Shown: positions 1 to 14,115 of the stretch, one piece after another | Position numbering within the stretch: the first letter of the stretch is position 1 | Layout of the letters: each line of letters starts with the position of its first letter | From: Rhizomys pruinosus | Lineage: Eukaryota > Chordata > Mammalia > Rodentia > Spalacidae | Direction: 5' to 3' | Assembly (NCBI GenBank): GCA_009823505.1 | Contig: VZQC01001595.1 | Coordinates: 651,863-715,862 of the forward strand | Length of the DNA: 64,000 nt | The notes under the pieces: generated by a model | The model's database searches: none | Told to the model about the DNA's origin: nothing | The model's input: the letters and a program-made list of their open reading frames with translations, nothing else | Translations under genes and position numbers: made by a program

Positions 1-1055
1 CCCTTTTTTTTTTTTTTTGTATTTCCACTTCCTTTTGGAGCTTCTCAATCTCTTCTTGTAGCTCCTTGCTTCGCTGGTTGGTTTCCTTTTTCATTTCAGT
101 GTGGGATCTTTTCAGTGTTTCCATTTCCTTCCAGAGTTTGTCATTTTTTTTCCTCTCTTTCTGGAGTTAATAATTTTCTCCTTTTTGTTCTTTCAGAAGC
201 TTGTCATTGTCTCCCTCTAGGTCTTTTCTGAGTTTTTCATTCTCTCTCCTGTTTTATTTAGTTCTATGATTTCTTTGAATATATCTGAGATTGTTATTCT
301 TTGATCTGTGTCCTGGGCTACCTCAAGTGAAGTCCAATTTTGGGAATCCTTCTGGGGCTTGGTGGAGTTTAGTGTGGAATTATTCTGCAGTTTTCCCATA
401 TTGTTCGTTTGTTGTGCTCTTGGCATGTGGGTTTCCTTTTGCTTTTATTCCAATGTGAATCTTAAATACCTGTTCACTGTGTTGAAGGATTGCTTTCCTT
501 GATTCCTTCATATGCCTTCATTTTATTCTCCTTGTTTATGGAGTATTGACTTGTCTAAATTTCAGTCTTTCAGTTTGGTTGTATATGGGAAGGCATAGCT
601 CACTCTTTCTTTTCTGCAAGAACTGGGTAGGTAACACCCTAGATGACACCCTCTGAGCACTGTACTCTCTCTGCTGCCAGCCAGTTCCTCTAGTTTGGTT
701 GTAAGCTTTACTGGACACTCCCTCTGGAATTCCAGTTGTGTGTGTGTGGTTACCCTGTGCTTGAGCTGGTCTGGCAGAAGCCAGCCACCTCTATGCACAA
801 CAGGCAGTATCTCCCAATCTCCCAAAATCCACCTGGCTGATGCACCTGAGCTGGTCTGGCAGTGGACAGCTGCCTCTATGCATGGCAGGCAGAAACTCCC
901 AATCTCCTTGGCTCTATTCTCTTAAAAACTCTAGTTACCTACAGTTAGTCAGAGGCTTCCTCCGTTTCTAAGTGGTTTGTTTGTAATGGCTACTGTCATT
1001 TTCTTGCCTCCTGAGCTTCTACTACATGGATGCTAGCTTCCCTGTTGTCATTAAG
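1..1055 (-). mobile_element. L1 5' region: 5' UTR and start of ORF1, reversed
   Basis: The reverse complement of 1-430 matches the lysine/glutamate-rich ORF1 coiled-coil segment of the plus-strand L1 at 29870-30180, for example 'ctccaaaaggaa.tggaaat'. Further right is L1 5' UTR-like sequence, with a module beginning 'tgagctggtctggcag' at 762 and again at 847 (85-base period). The left end is cut by the window and has a T18 run. Stops and frameshifts break the frame. Confidence 0.75.
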
Positions 1056-1070
1056 GAGATGCGTGTGTGT

Positions 1071-1255
1071 GGTTTTTTGTTTTGTTTTGTTTTGTTTTGT
1101 TTTGTTTTGTTTTGTCTTTTATAGACAGGGTCTCCCTGTAGCTCCAGCTGTCCTGGAACTCACTCTGTAGACCAGGCTGGCCTTGAACCCACAAAGATCC
1201 ACCTGCCTCTGCCTCCCAAGAGCTAGGATTAAAGGTGTGTGCCACCACGCCCGGC
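1071..1255 (-). mobile_element. B1 SINE
   Basis: A full-length B1 in reverse orientation, with a (TTTTG)n tail at 1077-1116. Imperfect target-site copies 'ggagatgYgtgtg' flank it at 1055 and 1256. It sits at the 5' edge of the L1 region. Confidence 0.93.
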
Positions 1256-2592
1256 GGAGATGTGTGTTTGTAAGGCAGATATACCAGCCTCCTGTAACTT
1301 AACCATGGGTGTGATCCACACTGTCTATGCCATACACTCTTGTTAAAAGTAAGTCCTAGGCTTGCCTGAAGTCAAGGTGAGGGAAACACAGGGATGTTGG
1401 AAGCAGGGGTAATTTCTGGCCTTTTTGACAAAACTAAGTGATTTTTTTTGGGGGGGGTGCACAGTTATTTTTCTTCCCAAGTCTTCTAGTAATTTTGATA
1501 AATTTTGAATTTCTTGCTGTAGCCTCTAAAGTCCTAAACGGGCTGGGACCTGTTTGCTCTCTCAGCTTCATCACCTGCTGTTCTACTCTCTTCTAGACGT
1601 TTCATTCTAGAACTTGTCACTATAGGCTAATTTTTGTTTTCTTCTGCCGATAGCTTCTGTCCATAGCAATTAATTTGTGTCTTTGTTTCTGTATCATTTA
1701 TTTAGCAAGGATTTGTTTCCTCTCTAGTAAATGTAAAATTCTTTTGTCTTCTGTGAAGTATCACTGTACATTTTATTTTCACCACATATTCAATAGTATA
1801 AAAGTATCATTTGATCACTATGCATTGTCTTATCCTTGCATTAAAAAATAAGCTTCAATAGAGTTGACATATTGATTTTCTTGCTTTAGTGATCTCTAAT
1901 GCCTAGCACTTAGTCCATGTTCAAAATTCTGATAAGTGAATTAATGCATTATATTTCACCATGCACAAGTCAGAGTACTATTAGGGTCAGTTGGCCTTAT
2001 TCTTTTCCATGTTCTAGCATGCTACAAAATCTGGAAGTACTGTAATGCTGTCCTTACCAAATCACCCATGTCAACAGAATGAAAGACAAAAAGGCAGGGT
2101 GGAGCTAGTTTGTTAGTGAGTAGGACAGATGGACAGTGAGTTAAATTTGCCAACTGAAAGTTGAGGCTTCTCTAGTATAACTGATGGCATCAATCCAAAA
2201 TACAGTCAAACATATGTAAATCTGGGCTTTATGAAAGGCTCCACCTAGAAATCTCAATTTAATTGTTCTAAGCTTGTAAATAAGAGTGGAAGCTGTGCTC
2301 GTGTGTAACCCTAATACACTCTGTGCATAACAGGGAAGTGTATCAAGGGATGAGTCCCAGGAGATGCTACTGCATGAGTATGACTAGTTCCAGAAGAGGG
2401 TCTGGAGAACTAGAGACATGAAGTGTGACATAGGCCAGTAATAGACATCCCTACGCACTCTTTCTAAATCCAAGTATTGTAAGAAAACCCATTTATTTGA
2501 CTAAGCCCCTGTGCAGTAGGATTCCTCATTATAGTTTATTTGTCTAAGATAAATCTCCTAGATTATTCAGATATAATGGACAGCTTATGCTT
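1256..2592. other. Intron, nothing recognised
   Basis: A+T-rich sequence with no supported exon, SINE or L1 match. An old unrecognisable repeat cannot be excluded; the first 80 bases resume the flank of the B1 and may still be L1 5' sequence. Confidence 0.5.
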
Positions 2593-2616
2593 AAAAAAAA
2601 AAAGAGTTATATAGAG

Positions 2617-2705
2617 TTCAAGGCCAGCCTGGTCTACAGAGTGAGTTCCAGGTCAGCTGGGGCTACAGGGAGACCCTGTCTCGAAAAGACCAGAAAAAAA
2701 ACAAC
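2617..2705 (+). mobile_element. 5'-truncated B1 with clear TSD
   Basis: Only the 3' part of B1 is present, from 'ttcaaggccagcctggtc' to an A-rich tail. The flanking direct repeat 'aaaaaagagttatatagag' occurs at about 2598-2616 and 2706-2724, so truncation happened at insertion. Confidence 0.9.
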
Positions 2706-2799
2706 AAAAAAGAGTTATATAGAGACATATTTCTTAGTGATTAGAAAAGCAATATTTAATCCTCTAAACATGTTTGTAATGTCAAATCCTATAAATATT

Positions 2800-3290
2800 T
2801 GTTTTAGTTTCATTTCCTGTTGTTATGACAAAATACCTTGACAAAAACAACAATAGCTATTCGCAGGAAAAAGGGTTTATTTCAACTCGCAGTTCCAGGT
2901 TCTAGTCAATTGTAGTGGGGAGGTCAGAGTGACAGAAGCTCGAGGGATCACACTGCATCCACCTTCAGGTACAGAGAGCAAAACTGTAGTGGGGAAGTCA
3001 TAGTGACTGAAGCTCCAGAGGATCACACTGCATCTACCTTCAGGTACAGAGAGCAAAGAATGTATGCATGCTTTGCTCAACTGTCTTTATCCATTCTTAT
3101 CCTCTCCAGAACCCACTGATAAGGGAGAGGTGTCATCCACATGGGTGAGTTTTCACATCTCAATGAACTTAAGATGACCCCCCATCCAGACAAGTTCATA
3201 AGTTACCTGGTCTAGACAGTCCCTCGGTGAGACTCCTACTGAGTGTTTCTAGCTTGTGTTAGTTGACAATTAAAATTAACCATCCCAATA
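2800..3290 (-). repeat. Dispersed rodent repeat (same family as 22206-22600)
   Basis: The reverse complement shares its ends and order with 22206-22600: a terminus resembling 'tgtcaacttgacac', then an AATAAA-containing 3' end. I do not name the family. This copy has an internal 74-base tandem duplication (2911-2984 and 2985-3058). Confidence 0.7.
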
Positions 3291-3376
3291 CTGCTTTTAC
3301 TTTTTCTTTGAGTATGAAAGGTATTTCTCAACATCTAAGAATCATCACTAGGGTCAAGCCTTTTGTCATAGTTTCT

Positions 3377-3623
3377 TTTTTTTTTAAATTTTTTATTTAT
3401 TTCTGTATGTGTACAAATGTACTGTCTGCATGCAAGTCTGTGCACCCGTGTCATGCAATGCTGCGGAGGTCAGAAGTGGGCGTCGGATTCCCCTGGAGCT
3501 GGAGTTCTCCTGGAATTGGAGTTTCAGACGGTTCTCAGCCGCCATGTGGGTGCTGGGGATCAAACCCGGGTCCTCTGCAAGAGCGGTCGGCGCTCTTAAC
3601 TGCTAGGCCACCTCTCCAGCCCC
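3377..3623 (-). mobile_element. B2 SINE, long subtype
   Basis: A full B2 with tRNA-like head at 3555-3623 ('tctccagcccc' end), flanked by the 10-base direct repeat 'catagtttct' (3367-3376, 3624-3633). It carries the internal duplicated 'ctggaaytggagtt' module. Confidence 0.95.
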
Positions 3624-3770
3624 CATAGTTTCTATAATGTTGAACAATGTCCATATTTTATAACGAATATTCTCGTTAGGAAAGATTTATCTAGAAAAAA
3701 TTACTTTTCAGTGTTTTATATCCAAGTTATACTAAATGAAGGAAAATAACTGACATTATTAGTAAATTTC

Positions 3771-3945
3771 TTTTTTTTTTTTTTTTTTTTTTTTTTTTGT
3801 CTTTTCTAGACAGAGTTTCTCTGTAGCCCTAGCTTCCCAGAACTCACTATACAGACCTGGATGCCCTTGAACTCATAGGGATCTGCCTGCCACTGCCTGC
3901 AGAATGCTGGGATTAAAGGCATATACCACCACTCTAGGCAATTCT
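3771..3945 (-). mobile_element. B1 SINE, diverged
   Basis: Reverse B1 with a long T tract (tail) and B1 landmarks 'ctgggattaaaggca' near 3906. Flanking 'ttagtaaat' copies suggest a TSD. Confidence 0.9.
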
Positions 3946-4327
3946 TAGTAAATATCTAAGGAAGCCACAAACTACTAGTCAATGGCCAGTTTGCTTATAA
4001 GCAGTTGATTTCTATTTTAGTGACTAGTTCATTTCTCTGATCTGTAAACTGCAGGATAGATGTTTGTCTCAGAATTCCCAACCTGAAAATGAGACATTCT
4101 GGAAATGTTCTTATTAAAGAAATGGCAGAGCAGAATCTAGTAATCTAGAAGTATAATCTGATAGCAAAACCTTCAGACATTTGACTTTTTTTCAAAGAGT
4201 ATATAAATTTTTATTTTTGCTCTTTTGGACTTATAATTAACAAGATGTGATAGCTATAGGAAAATTATTTTTCTAATAATTATTTTACTCTTAAAATAAT
4301 TATAATTGCATACCATTATTCTTTTTC

Positions 4328-4552
4328 TAACATTTTATTTTATTTTATTTAATGTTTTTGACTGTTTTGTCTGCATGTATGTAAGTGCACCATAGACATG
4401 CAGTATCCCCAAAAGCCAGAAGAAGGTGTCAGAGCCACTAAAATCGGATTTATAGAAGGCTGTTAGCCTCTTTTTCGGTACTGGGTATTGAACCTGAGTC
4501 CTTTGGAATAAGAGTAAGTGTTCCTAACAGCTGAGCCATCTCTGCATTCTAG
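4328..4552 (-). mobile_element. B2-like SINE, old
   Basis: A diverged reverse B2. It retains 'tgtctgcatgtatgtaagtg' and 'tgagccatctctgca', with several internal changes. Confidence 0.75.
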
Positions 4553-5210
4553 TACTCCATTATTCTTGTTAACCAAATAATATGTGTGTCTCTTTCAAAA
4601 TACCATAATTGTAACATGAATTATATCTTTTGAAGTTTCCTCAAATTATTTTTATCCTTGCTTTTTGTAAAAGTGTTCATTTGACACTCAGTGTTAGTAA
4701 CAAATTATAGTTTTATATAAAAATAATTATTTTGTAGTTTTCCCAGTTTATCTGTTTCTCAAAACTCTTTTTGACTATTACCAAAATTTTGATATTTCTT
4801 CAGTAGTAGCTTATATACCAGTTATTACAATAATTGTAACATAAATGCATCCATTTGTCTTTTAGTTCAACACCTTCATGCATAACTTGCTGCCTTACTC
4901 TGAGCAGACTGACCTAACAGACATAAACAGGTTTTTGGAAACTTATGGTTTAATAAATCTAATCAGATGAATGTTGTTTTGTTTTCTGTTAGGAATTGAA
5001 AGAAATTACTTTTAGGCTATTTACTGATTCATGTAATAAGTGCAGCTAGAAAATAGAAAGTAGCCCAGTTTTTATTCTCTCTATTATATACAGTAAATCT
5101 CCTGTATTTCAGTCTTATTCATTATTCCCTGCAATTGAAAGTGTGTCGAAAAGTGGACTGTTCAATCTTACTATTATGGCCAAAAGAATCATGTTTTCCT
5201 TTTATTTTAG
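4553..5210. other. Intron 3 end, no other feature
   Basis: A+T-rich intron leading into the exon at 5211. The pyrimidine tract 'atgttttccttttattttag' ends at 5210. No repeat was recognised. Confidence 0.6.
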
Positions 5211-5995
<785 letters not shown>

Positions 5996-5997
5996 CT

Positions 5998-6510
5998 TTT
6001 TTAAAATATTATTTTATTGATGTTTTATGTATTTTAGACATCATTTTTAGTTCAATTAGCATACTCCCCTTTCCGTTCCCCCACTCCACCCCAGCTCATG
6101 CATTCTGCCATACTTGTCCTGCATCTTTCTCTCAGTCTATTTAAAGTTTTTCTCTGCAAAGGTTTATTGTTTTGGGCAGAATTTAACTATATCAGTTATT
6201 TGACCTAGTCCTTATGTTGTTGTGGTTCACTCCCTATTGTCTTGCTCCAAAATATGCCTATATAAAATAAATGTCGAATGTGTACCAGAATTATGTCCTC
6301 CAGGAATAAACTGTATGTTAACTCTGATATATGTTTAGGAGTTTACATTTTTTCCCCTTTAATTTTATATTACTCTAAAATATGAGTATATACCTCCCAC
6401 CCATATACATTAATTACCATGTCTAAAAGTAAGTGGTAAGTTAATTCTAGGGCTCATTAAAGGATTCACATTATAACATCACAGTTGCTTTCAGATAGCC
6501 TCTTAATTTT
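5998..6510 (-). mobile_element. L1 3' UTR fragment
   Basis: It resembles 27560-28010 in order and wording, including 'catgcattctgccatact', 'tttattgttttggg', 'ttaattttatattactcta' and the G-rich tract seen here as C-runs. It is a reverse-strand L1 3' end. Confidence 0.65.
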
Positions 6511-9500
6511 AAAATGATGAATAAGAATGGTATATGCTGTATCAATTATTACTTTTTCAACTAAATCATAATATATATGCAGTTTGTATTATTCTCTGAT
6601 ACAAAAATGTTTGACCTGTGTTGTAAACACTTCCATATGCATGGAGACATATTTCATATGCATATATTTATGTGTATTATAGAAGTGCTTGAAATAATTA
6701 CATGGTATATACATAGTAATGGCAATAATTATACATGCAGGAGATATTTTCCAGCTTTCATTCAAGGTAAGTGCTCTGAAGCATAAGGACACGTATCCTA
6801 TTTGATGGTCCACATAACTTTTAGACTGTGATAGTTCTATAAGGACATTAAGAAGTATGTGGGGGAGTCCATAGTAAAGAATTTTATAACTGTCCACATA
6901 TATATCTGAGAATGAAGAGTAACTAAACAAAATTATATCTGAACATTTAATAAAATGTATTCATTAATGTAACCCATTATGTTATATGTTTATGTTAAGT
7001 AAGTGTTAAATATTTAACACAGTTATATTTGGCTTTACCTTATTATATAAAGGAAGTATTTATCTTGTTCTTTTAGCTCTTAGTTTTTATCCCCAGTTCT
7101 ACACATTTAACACTGAAATTAGATTTAAAGTTTATATATTAGAAAGACATAGAGAAAAGTCAGCTGATTCTTCTCTTAAAATTCTACACACTTAATATGA
7201 ATCGGTGTCAAATATCTGTGCTACAAAGCATTGTTTGGAATGATATTTGTAGTCGAGTATATTTTTCTATTTCAGGTATGTTTTAGATCAGATTAAATGA
7301 GATGAACTGTGGTCATGATGAACCATTGTATTTCTGTATTAAAACTCAAAATATCCTCAGTATGGTAGGACATTTGATCCACAAATTGCCTACAAACATG
7401 CAGGCTGGGTACTCTGTAGTCGAATAAATTGCTTTAAAATGTCTGCCAGCAGTTGAAAGAGGTATTAACTCATCAGTATTCTACACCACTTCCCCTGAAT
7501 TGTGAGCAGCAGGGAATGGAGACAAGTGCAGCCTGTGCTGTTGAACCCTCTGAGCAATACCATACTCCACGGGGCACAGGTGCTTGGTGCACTCTTTCCA
7601 GAAAGCATTTTGCCTCATCTTGAGAAGACATTTCCTGCTTGTTCAAAAGCATGGCCTCACATCCTGGCACCTGCCTTTCATGTTTGCCCTGCCTATCTTT
7701 TCTGTTATCTGTACTGGCTAAGAGTCTTCTGTGGGATTGAACAGTGTATTGCCATTTGAGTGATCCTACAGATGAGAGGAAATAATCCTCTTCATAAAAT
7801 TATAGGCTCTTGTTTGCATGCCAGAGGTTTGATTAGTAGCTTTATGTATTTCCTAAATTTGCTTTGCTTTCCTTTGAGAAGAGAAAGAAGTCTATTTGAA
7901 GATATCTAAATGCATCTTGTTCTTGGCTAAGTAGTGCTATCTTAGTGTGTTCTCTCTTTATGTCTCAGAATCTGGAAAATGGTCAGATCATCCAGAGCTC
8001 TGACTTCCCTATATAGCAGTAGTTCTTTGTCTTTCAGTAGATTAGACATAGGACACAAATGAGTTTAGGAAACTGCAGACTCAGAACATAGAGACTCATC
8101 AAAATTGGGCCTCCGAGGCAAGGCCATATATATCACAGCTTAGTTTTCAGGGCATCTTATTGTGACAGTAGCCCTCTAAAATCCAGTCAGTCATTTCAGA
8201 TCCACCACTGTGACTATACTGCACAAAGTAAGTGATGAAAATGCCCCTAGAAATTATAGCTAGGTCTGAAATGTAATGAATATTCAGTTGGATATAATCT
8301 GAGCAAACCCAGTCATTGAGTTGTGTGCTTATTATTAACTAAAACAATTATGATATATTAAGGTTGATATGTATATTGTCAAAGATACTAATACATCCCA
8401 TTGTTTGCAAAATATATTTATCTAGGGAATATATATAGGGAGAAAATTAAATGTTAATAACATATCTTGTATAAAATAAAGTGAATAATAAAAATATCTT
8501 AAATTTAAATACTTTTATAAATAGTATGATCAAGTCCAAATATAAATCTACTTACATTTGAAATTATAAGAATGAAGTCTTGAGAGAGGAATGAGGAGGT
8601 CCAGGATGAGGACAAGGAATGAACTAATGCACAGGCTTCAGCATTTACTTGTTATTACTGTTCAAGTATTATTTAATGTTTCATGCTCTATTTTGAAACA
8701 AGTTACATTATGGGATGAATTTTGTATACTTTATATAAAAAAGAATATTATAAACTTGTATATGAATCTTGAGGTGATTTGCTGTATTTGTTCATTGGAT
8801 TTTCTACTTAATTTCAAATAATGAGTCTCAAATTCCATATTATTGAATAGGTCTTTTGTTAGCAATCAGACTTCAGTTTAGAAATTTGATGGCTTTCTTC
8901 TGAGTTATAGTTATTAAACCCATAATAGGAGGCAGTTTTCATTGAACAAAGTTTACAATCATGGGCTGCTCAGCAGACCTTGAAAACTCTTTTACTTTGT
9001 CTTTGTACTTACAAGGTAGAATGTCATCATCTGCAGATGAATTCAGTCTGATTTTTAAAGACCTCAAGAGTTATGTCTCAGTCCCCCTCTGTGTTTAAGA
9101 ACTGTCACAGTCAGAAAACTCCTCCCATCTCTCGGTAATCTGAATCCTTCATGGAGTTGTTGAAGGCCATTTCCTCTTGTTCTGTCATCAGAAAGAATAA
9201 GGAACAACTGTTGACCATCTTCTCTGGGGCTTTAGGCCTTATTACATCTTTCCTGGCAGTCTATTTTCCAGTTCTCTCTAGCATTCTTTGGTCAACTCTG
9301 TTCAGATTTTTTCTCTTTTGGACAACCTTGACCTGGTTATAATTTTGACCAGAACTTAATGGTAATATGATTACTGTCTCTATACTATATGCTCACATAC
9401 ATGTATCTCTTATTTTATTTTGGACTGTCAATCTATTGTTTTATTTTGGTGTTTACTCCTTTGTGAAATTGCCTTGTGTTTGCTCCTATTTTTGTTTCTG

Positions 9501-10305
9501 ACATACTGTTCTTAGATTGTTTGACTCTCAGAAGTACTTTTTTTTTTTTTAATGCTTTGGTCAATTTTTAAAATTACCATTCTTTGATTTCAAGTCCTAA
9601 GTCCTTGATTGCTAAGATTACTAGTGACAATGTGTATTATTGATCTATGCTATAACCAGTTTTGAAAGAATATCATTAGGCCTTTCTTGTTTGAACCCTC
9701 TTCATGATTTATCCCAGTCTGAAGTTTGCCTTGGATTTCTTGCACTCTGCTTTTGTGATCTATGGCTTTACTTTTATTGACTTAGCAATGAGTCCCATGT
9801 CTCTTCTTGATGAAATGCTTTCACCTAATAATTCTTTCCCAACTCATGAGATAGAGGCTTGGGAGCAGACAAGTATGGAAGGCATAGCAACATCATAATG
9901 CTATAGAAGATTGGTTTTCAATGAGGTTGAATACATTGGTTACTAAATATCGAATAAATAGATAATATTCCCAAGGTTTTTTTTGAGAAAATAATTGAGT
10001 AAATTCTTGTTCTGTAACTGTTTAAACTATTACTCTGTGCCATGCAACTGCCAATCTCAACTCTTTCTGGGAAGTTTTATCTAGTATGATAACTAGAAGT
10101 TTATTGCAATAAAGTTCTAAAGCAAGCAAAGTTAACTCACAGACTGCATTCGTTCTATTACCTTTTTTTCACTGTACCAGAAATGGTGCTACTTATCATA
10201 TAATTGTGGCATGGTTATTGAGGTTGGCAATATTTTTATGAAAACTTATAGGAAATTTCTTTTTGATATCTTTGTAAAGTCTCATGCATCATATAAATGC
10301 CTATT
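6511..10305. other. Intron 4, no supported feature
   Basis: About 3.8 kb of A+T-rich intron without a SINE, a clear L1 match or a credible exon. Short open frames here have no family resemblance. Confidence 0.5.
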
Positions 10306-10308
10306 TAA

Positions 10309-10459
10309 GCTGAGTGTGGTGGTGCATGCCTTTAATCCTAGCACTCCGGAGGCAGAGGCAGGCAGATCTTTGTGAGTTCAAGGCCAGCCTGATCTACAGA
10401 ATGAGTTCCAGGACAGCTGGGGCTACAGGGAGATCTTGTCTCAAAAAGACCAAAAAAAA
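10309..10459 (+). mobile_element. B1 SINE
   Basis: Complete plus-strand B1 ('gctgagtgtggtggtgcatg' start, A-rich end). 'aaatgcctattta' before it and 'aaatgcctaatta' after it are the probable TSD. Confidence 0.93.
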
Positions 10460-10689
10460 ATGCCTAATTAAAAAAAGATGGAAATTAACTTGATATCTAA
10501 TAAACGTACATAATTTATAATTAAGAAAAATTAGGGATGATTTTTATGGAAATTAAATTGGAACTAAATCTTACAATTAATGGATTTGTTGCCACTTCTA
10601 AAATTTTCTGTTATGAATTATGATATGATTTTTGTTGTATGTTTATGTATATGTTTACATATTAAAAATTTATTACATCCTAAGATACT

Positions 10690-10729
10690 TTATATATATA
10701 CACACATACACACACACATACACACATAA
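10690..10729. repeat. TA/CA microsatellite
   Basis: A short run of TA followed by imperfect (AC)n. Confidence 0.85.
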
Positions 10730-11515
10730 CAATTTGTATCTGAAAGTATAGATTCAATGACATACTGCTACTTGAAACAATATTGACAGCATTTCAAATT
10801 ATGTTACCTTTTATCCCACATTTTTGGTATATCAATTGACCAGAGAACTTTGCTTGCCAAAAGGAATACTGTTGAGGTGATAAAGCCAAAGGTGATGAAA
10901 GGATTACTGTTACATTGACGAGTAGATTAAGTGAGTGAAAAAGATAGTTGTATGATGTTTAATTCAGCAGTGGGCCACATTTTGGATACTAATGCCTGTA
11001 ATTAAAATGGAGCTGAAAAACTGTTGGCTAATGATGTTCTTGCTGTGCTAAACTGGTACAATACATTGCACATGTCTTTGTGGTGGTGCTGGTGTAACTA
11101 AGTCTTTTATACTGAAGCTTGTTTAAGGTATAACACATTCAGTTATTTATAGCACATAATTCCCAAGAGGCATGACAAACAGCTGTTACATATGTGTATA
11201 TTTACAGTGTCTTAGATTAAAATGTACATTTTTACTCATTCTTTTAAAGAAAGTTACTATAAAACAAGTATACCATGCTTCCTTGTGTTGCCTCATACAT
11301 CTCATGCTTACTAAGACTCTTGATTATACTGCAAGGCTTCGTGGAGTGAATCTAGGCTGTGGTGTCTGCACAGTGACAGGATTACAAAATGATGTGTCCT
11401 CACACTCAGGATGTGTCCTTTTCACGAGGCAGTGCATATCTGTAGTCAAAATCGGTACTTTTCTTTTTCCTTTTCAGATAACTATTTTAGCCTTATCTCT
11501 TTGCCATTCTTCTTA
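10730..11515. other. Intron 4, nothing recognised
   Basis: Non-repetitive-looking. The 114-codon open frame at 11172-11516 has no recognised family and starts in intron, so it is not annotated as a gene. Confidence 0.4.
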
Positions 11516-11519
11516 GTAG

Positions 11520-12090
11520 GAAGGCTACAGGTATCTCTGGTGCCAAGCTGACACAGTTCATCCTGAAGCCTCCCTCCATAGCAGTTGATATGATTCTAGA
11601 TGTCATGGTTCAAGCAGCTGGCCAAAACCAGGTTCAATGCCTGTCACTTTAGCATACAGCATGGCCCCATGTTCTGTGCTCATAGTAATATCAATTTTAG
11701 ACCAAAGAATAAACTGTCAAGGCTTCAGTTTGAAATAGCAAAGTGTAGCTGGCATTCCTAAGAAGGTTGCACCAACTAGTGATATCTCTCTGTGCATCCA
11801 GTGAGGCAAAACAAATTGACCAAGTCCCATTTTGCTATTGTGCAGTGCCTGAAGGAGTACATATCCCACCTCATGCTCTTTAGGATGGCCTCAACCCCAA
11901 GACCCTGCTGAAGAACTCAAATTGGTCACTCAGTTTGCAGGAGTAATTATGGCCTCATGGGGGAAAAAGGAGAACTGGACAGTGTTTGCCACATTGTTCA
12001 CAAAACAGACCAGTGCCTGGTTGTTTGGCATCCTGGATAGGGTCAAGGAAGCTGCAGAAGGGAATGCTGAAAAGAAAAAATAAAGTGCTT
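11520..12090 (+). pseudogene. Possible old retrocopy, gene not identified
   Basis: This block is less A+T-rich than its surroundings and ends in an A-rich, tail-like 'gaaaagaaaaaataaag' near 12070-12086. Broken frames give protein-like runs, the clearest near the 3' end with MASWGKKENWTVFATLF ending EGNAEKKK-stop, and another run HIPPHAL-stop-DGLNPKTLLK. Stops and frame changes separate them. No intron-exon signals or clear TSD were seen. I do not recognise the parent; an unusual single-copy intron segment is the alternative. Confidence 0.35.
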
Positions 12091-12433
12091 TTGGAGACAT
12101 ATAATTAATAGCAGTATATCTCCAAAAAACTATGTTCCTTTTAGCTTACTTAGTTTATTCAACAAATACCTACTGAAATACCTGCTAGGCACTGGTAACA
12201 AAACAGTCAATAGAATACACATGTTCTGTGATCTCATGGAATGATATTAGCAGAGTCCATGGTAAAAGAATTTGCACTTAACTGGTAACAGAAATTCATT
12301 GTTTTATATTCCTTTTCATCCTGTGATAAATTTTATGCATTTTTAAATAGGTGTGCTTGGGGGCACATTAAGGGCCTATATGAAAAGTATCATGTTTTGA
12401 AAATTTTATTTATAATTATTTCACTGTAATATA

Positions 12434-12464
<31 letters not shown>

Positions 12465-13046
12465 GGGTATATGTGTAATAATTAGGACACATGGAACACA
12501 AACTCTGTTCATATAGGAACATATATAGTAAGTAGTAATAGAGATAAGAACAGACAGAGTCTGTCTACATTCCATGTAATTTATTAAATCTGTAAAATAT
12601 GAATTTATTTGTAGCATCTTTATATGTACACACATATATACCTCTTCTACTAGTTTGCCTTCTCCATATATCTTTTGGGAGATTAAACTATATGCAATCC
12701 TTTGAGCATTTGTGCTTTCAAGGAAAAATTATAATCAATGGAGGATTTTGTGTGTTTTCTTACATATGTGAAAGACAAGAACTATGCTATTTAACATTTG
12801 TTGTCTATTCTCTTGGAAATATTAAATGGCATTCTTCAATTCATTATATGTATGTGTATGTGTGTATTGTGCTGGATTATAAATATATAAATTAATAAGC
12901 CATGTTCTTATAGGATAGGTCATGGTTTAGGAAGACTGTCAAACAGATTAGGTATATTGCTTTAATATAAAATAAGATCAAGGCAGTTTTGCAATAATAT
13001 TAACACACTGAGGAAACATGTTCATTTGCTTCTTTGAAATTCCCAC
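12091..13046. other. Intron 4 with an AT microsatellite
   Basis: A+T-rich intron with a perfect (AT)n run at 12436-12464. No other feature was recognised. Confidence 0.6.
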
Positions 13047-13062
13047 GAAAATACTCTTTTGT

Positions 13063-13302
13063 TTTTTTAATTTTATTTATTTTTGTATGTGTATGAATGT
13101 TCTGTCTGCATGCAGGTCTGTGCACCCGTGTCGTGCAATGCCACGGAGGTCAGAAGAGGGTCTCGGATTCCCCTGGAACTGGAGTTCTCCTGGAATTGGA
13201 CTTACAGATGGTTCTTAGCCACCATGTGGGTGCTGGGGATCGAACCTGGGTCCTCTGCAAGAGCAGTCGGTGCTCTTAACCACTAGGCTATCTCTCCAGC
13301 CC
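13063..13302 (-). mobile_element. B2 SINE, long subtype
   Basis: Reverse full-length B2 with flanking 'aaaatactcttttgt' and 'aaaacactcttttgta' as TSD. It lies about 340 bases upstream of the exon at 13644. Confidence 0.95.

Positions 13303-14115
<813 letters not shown>

Noticed and set aside
3409..3606. Recurrent frames reading MYKCTVCMQVCAPVSC-type peptides (also 13083, 37475, 53084)
   Set aside because: They are translations of B2 SINEs in several frames.
6589..6930. 113-codon minus-strand frame
   Set aside because: Low-complexity, tyrosine- and histidine-rich translation of A+T-rich intron without conservation evidence.
11172..11516. 114-codon open frame as a small gene
   Set aside because: No recognised family, no start context or splice support, and A+T-rich intron surroundings.
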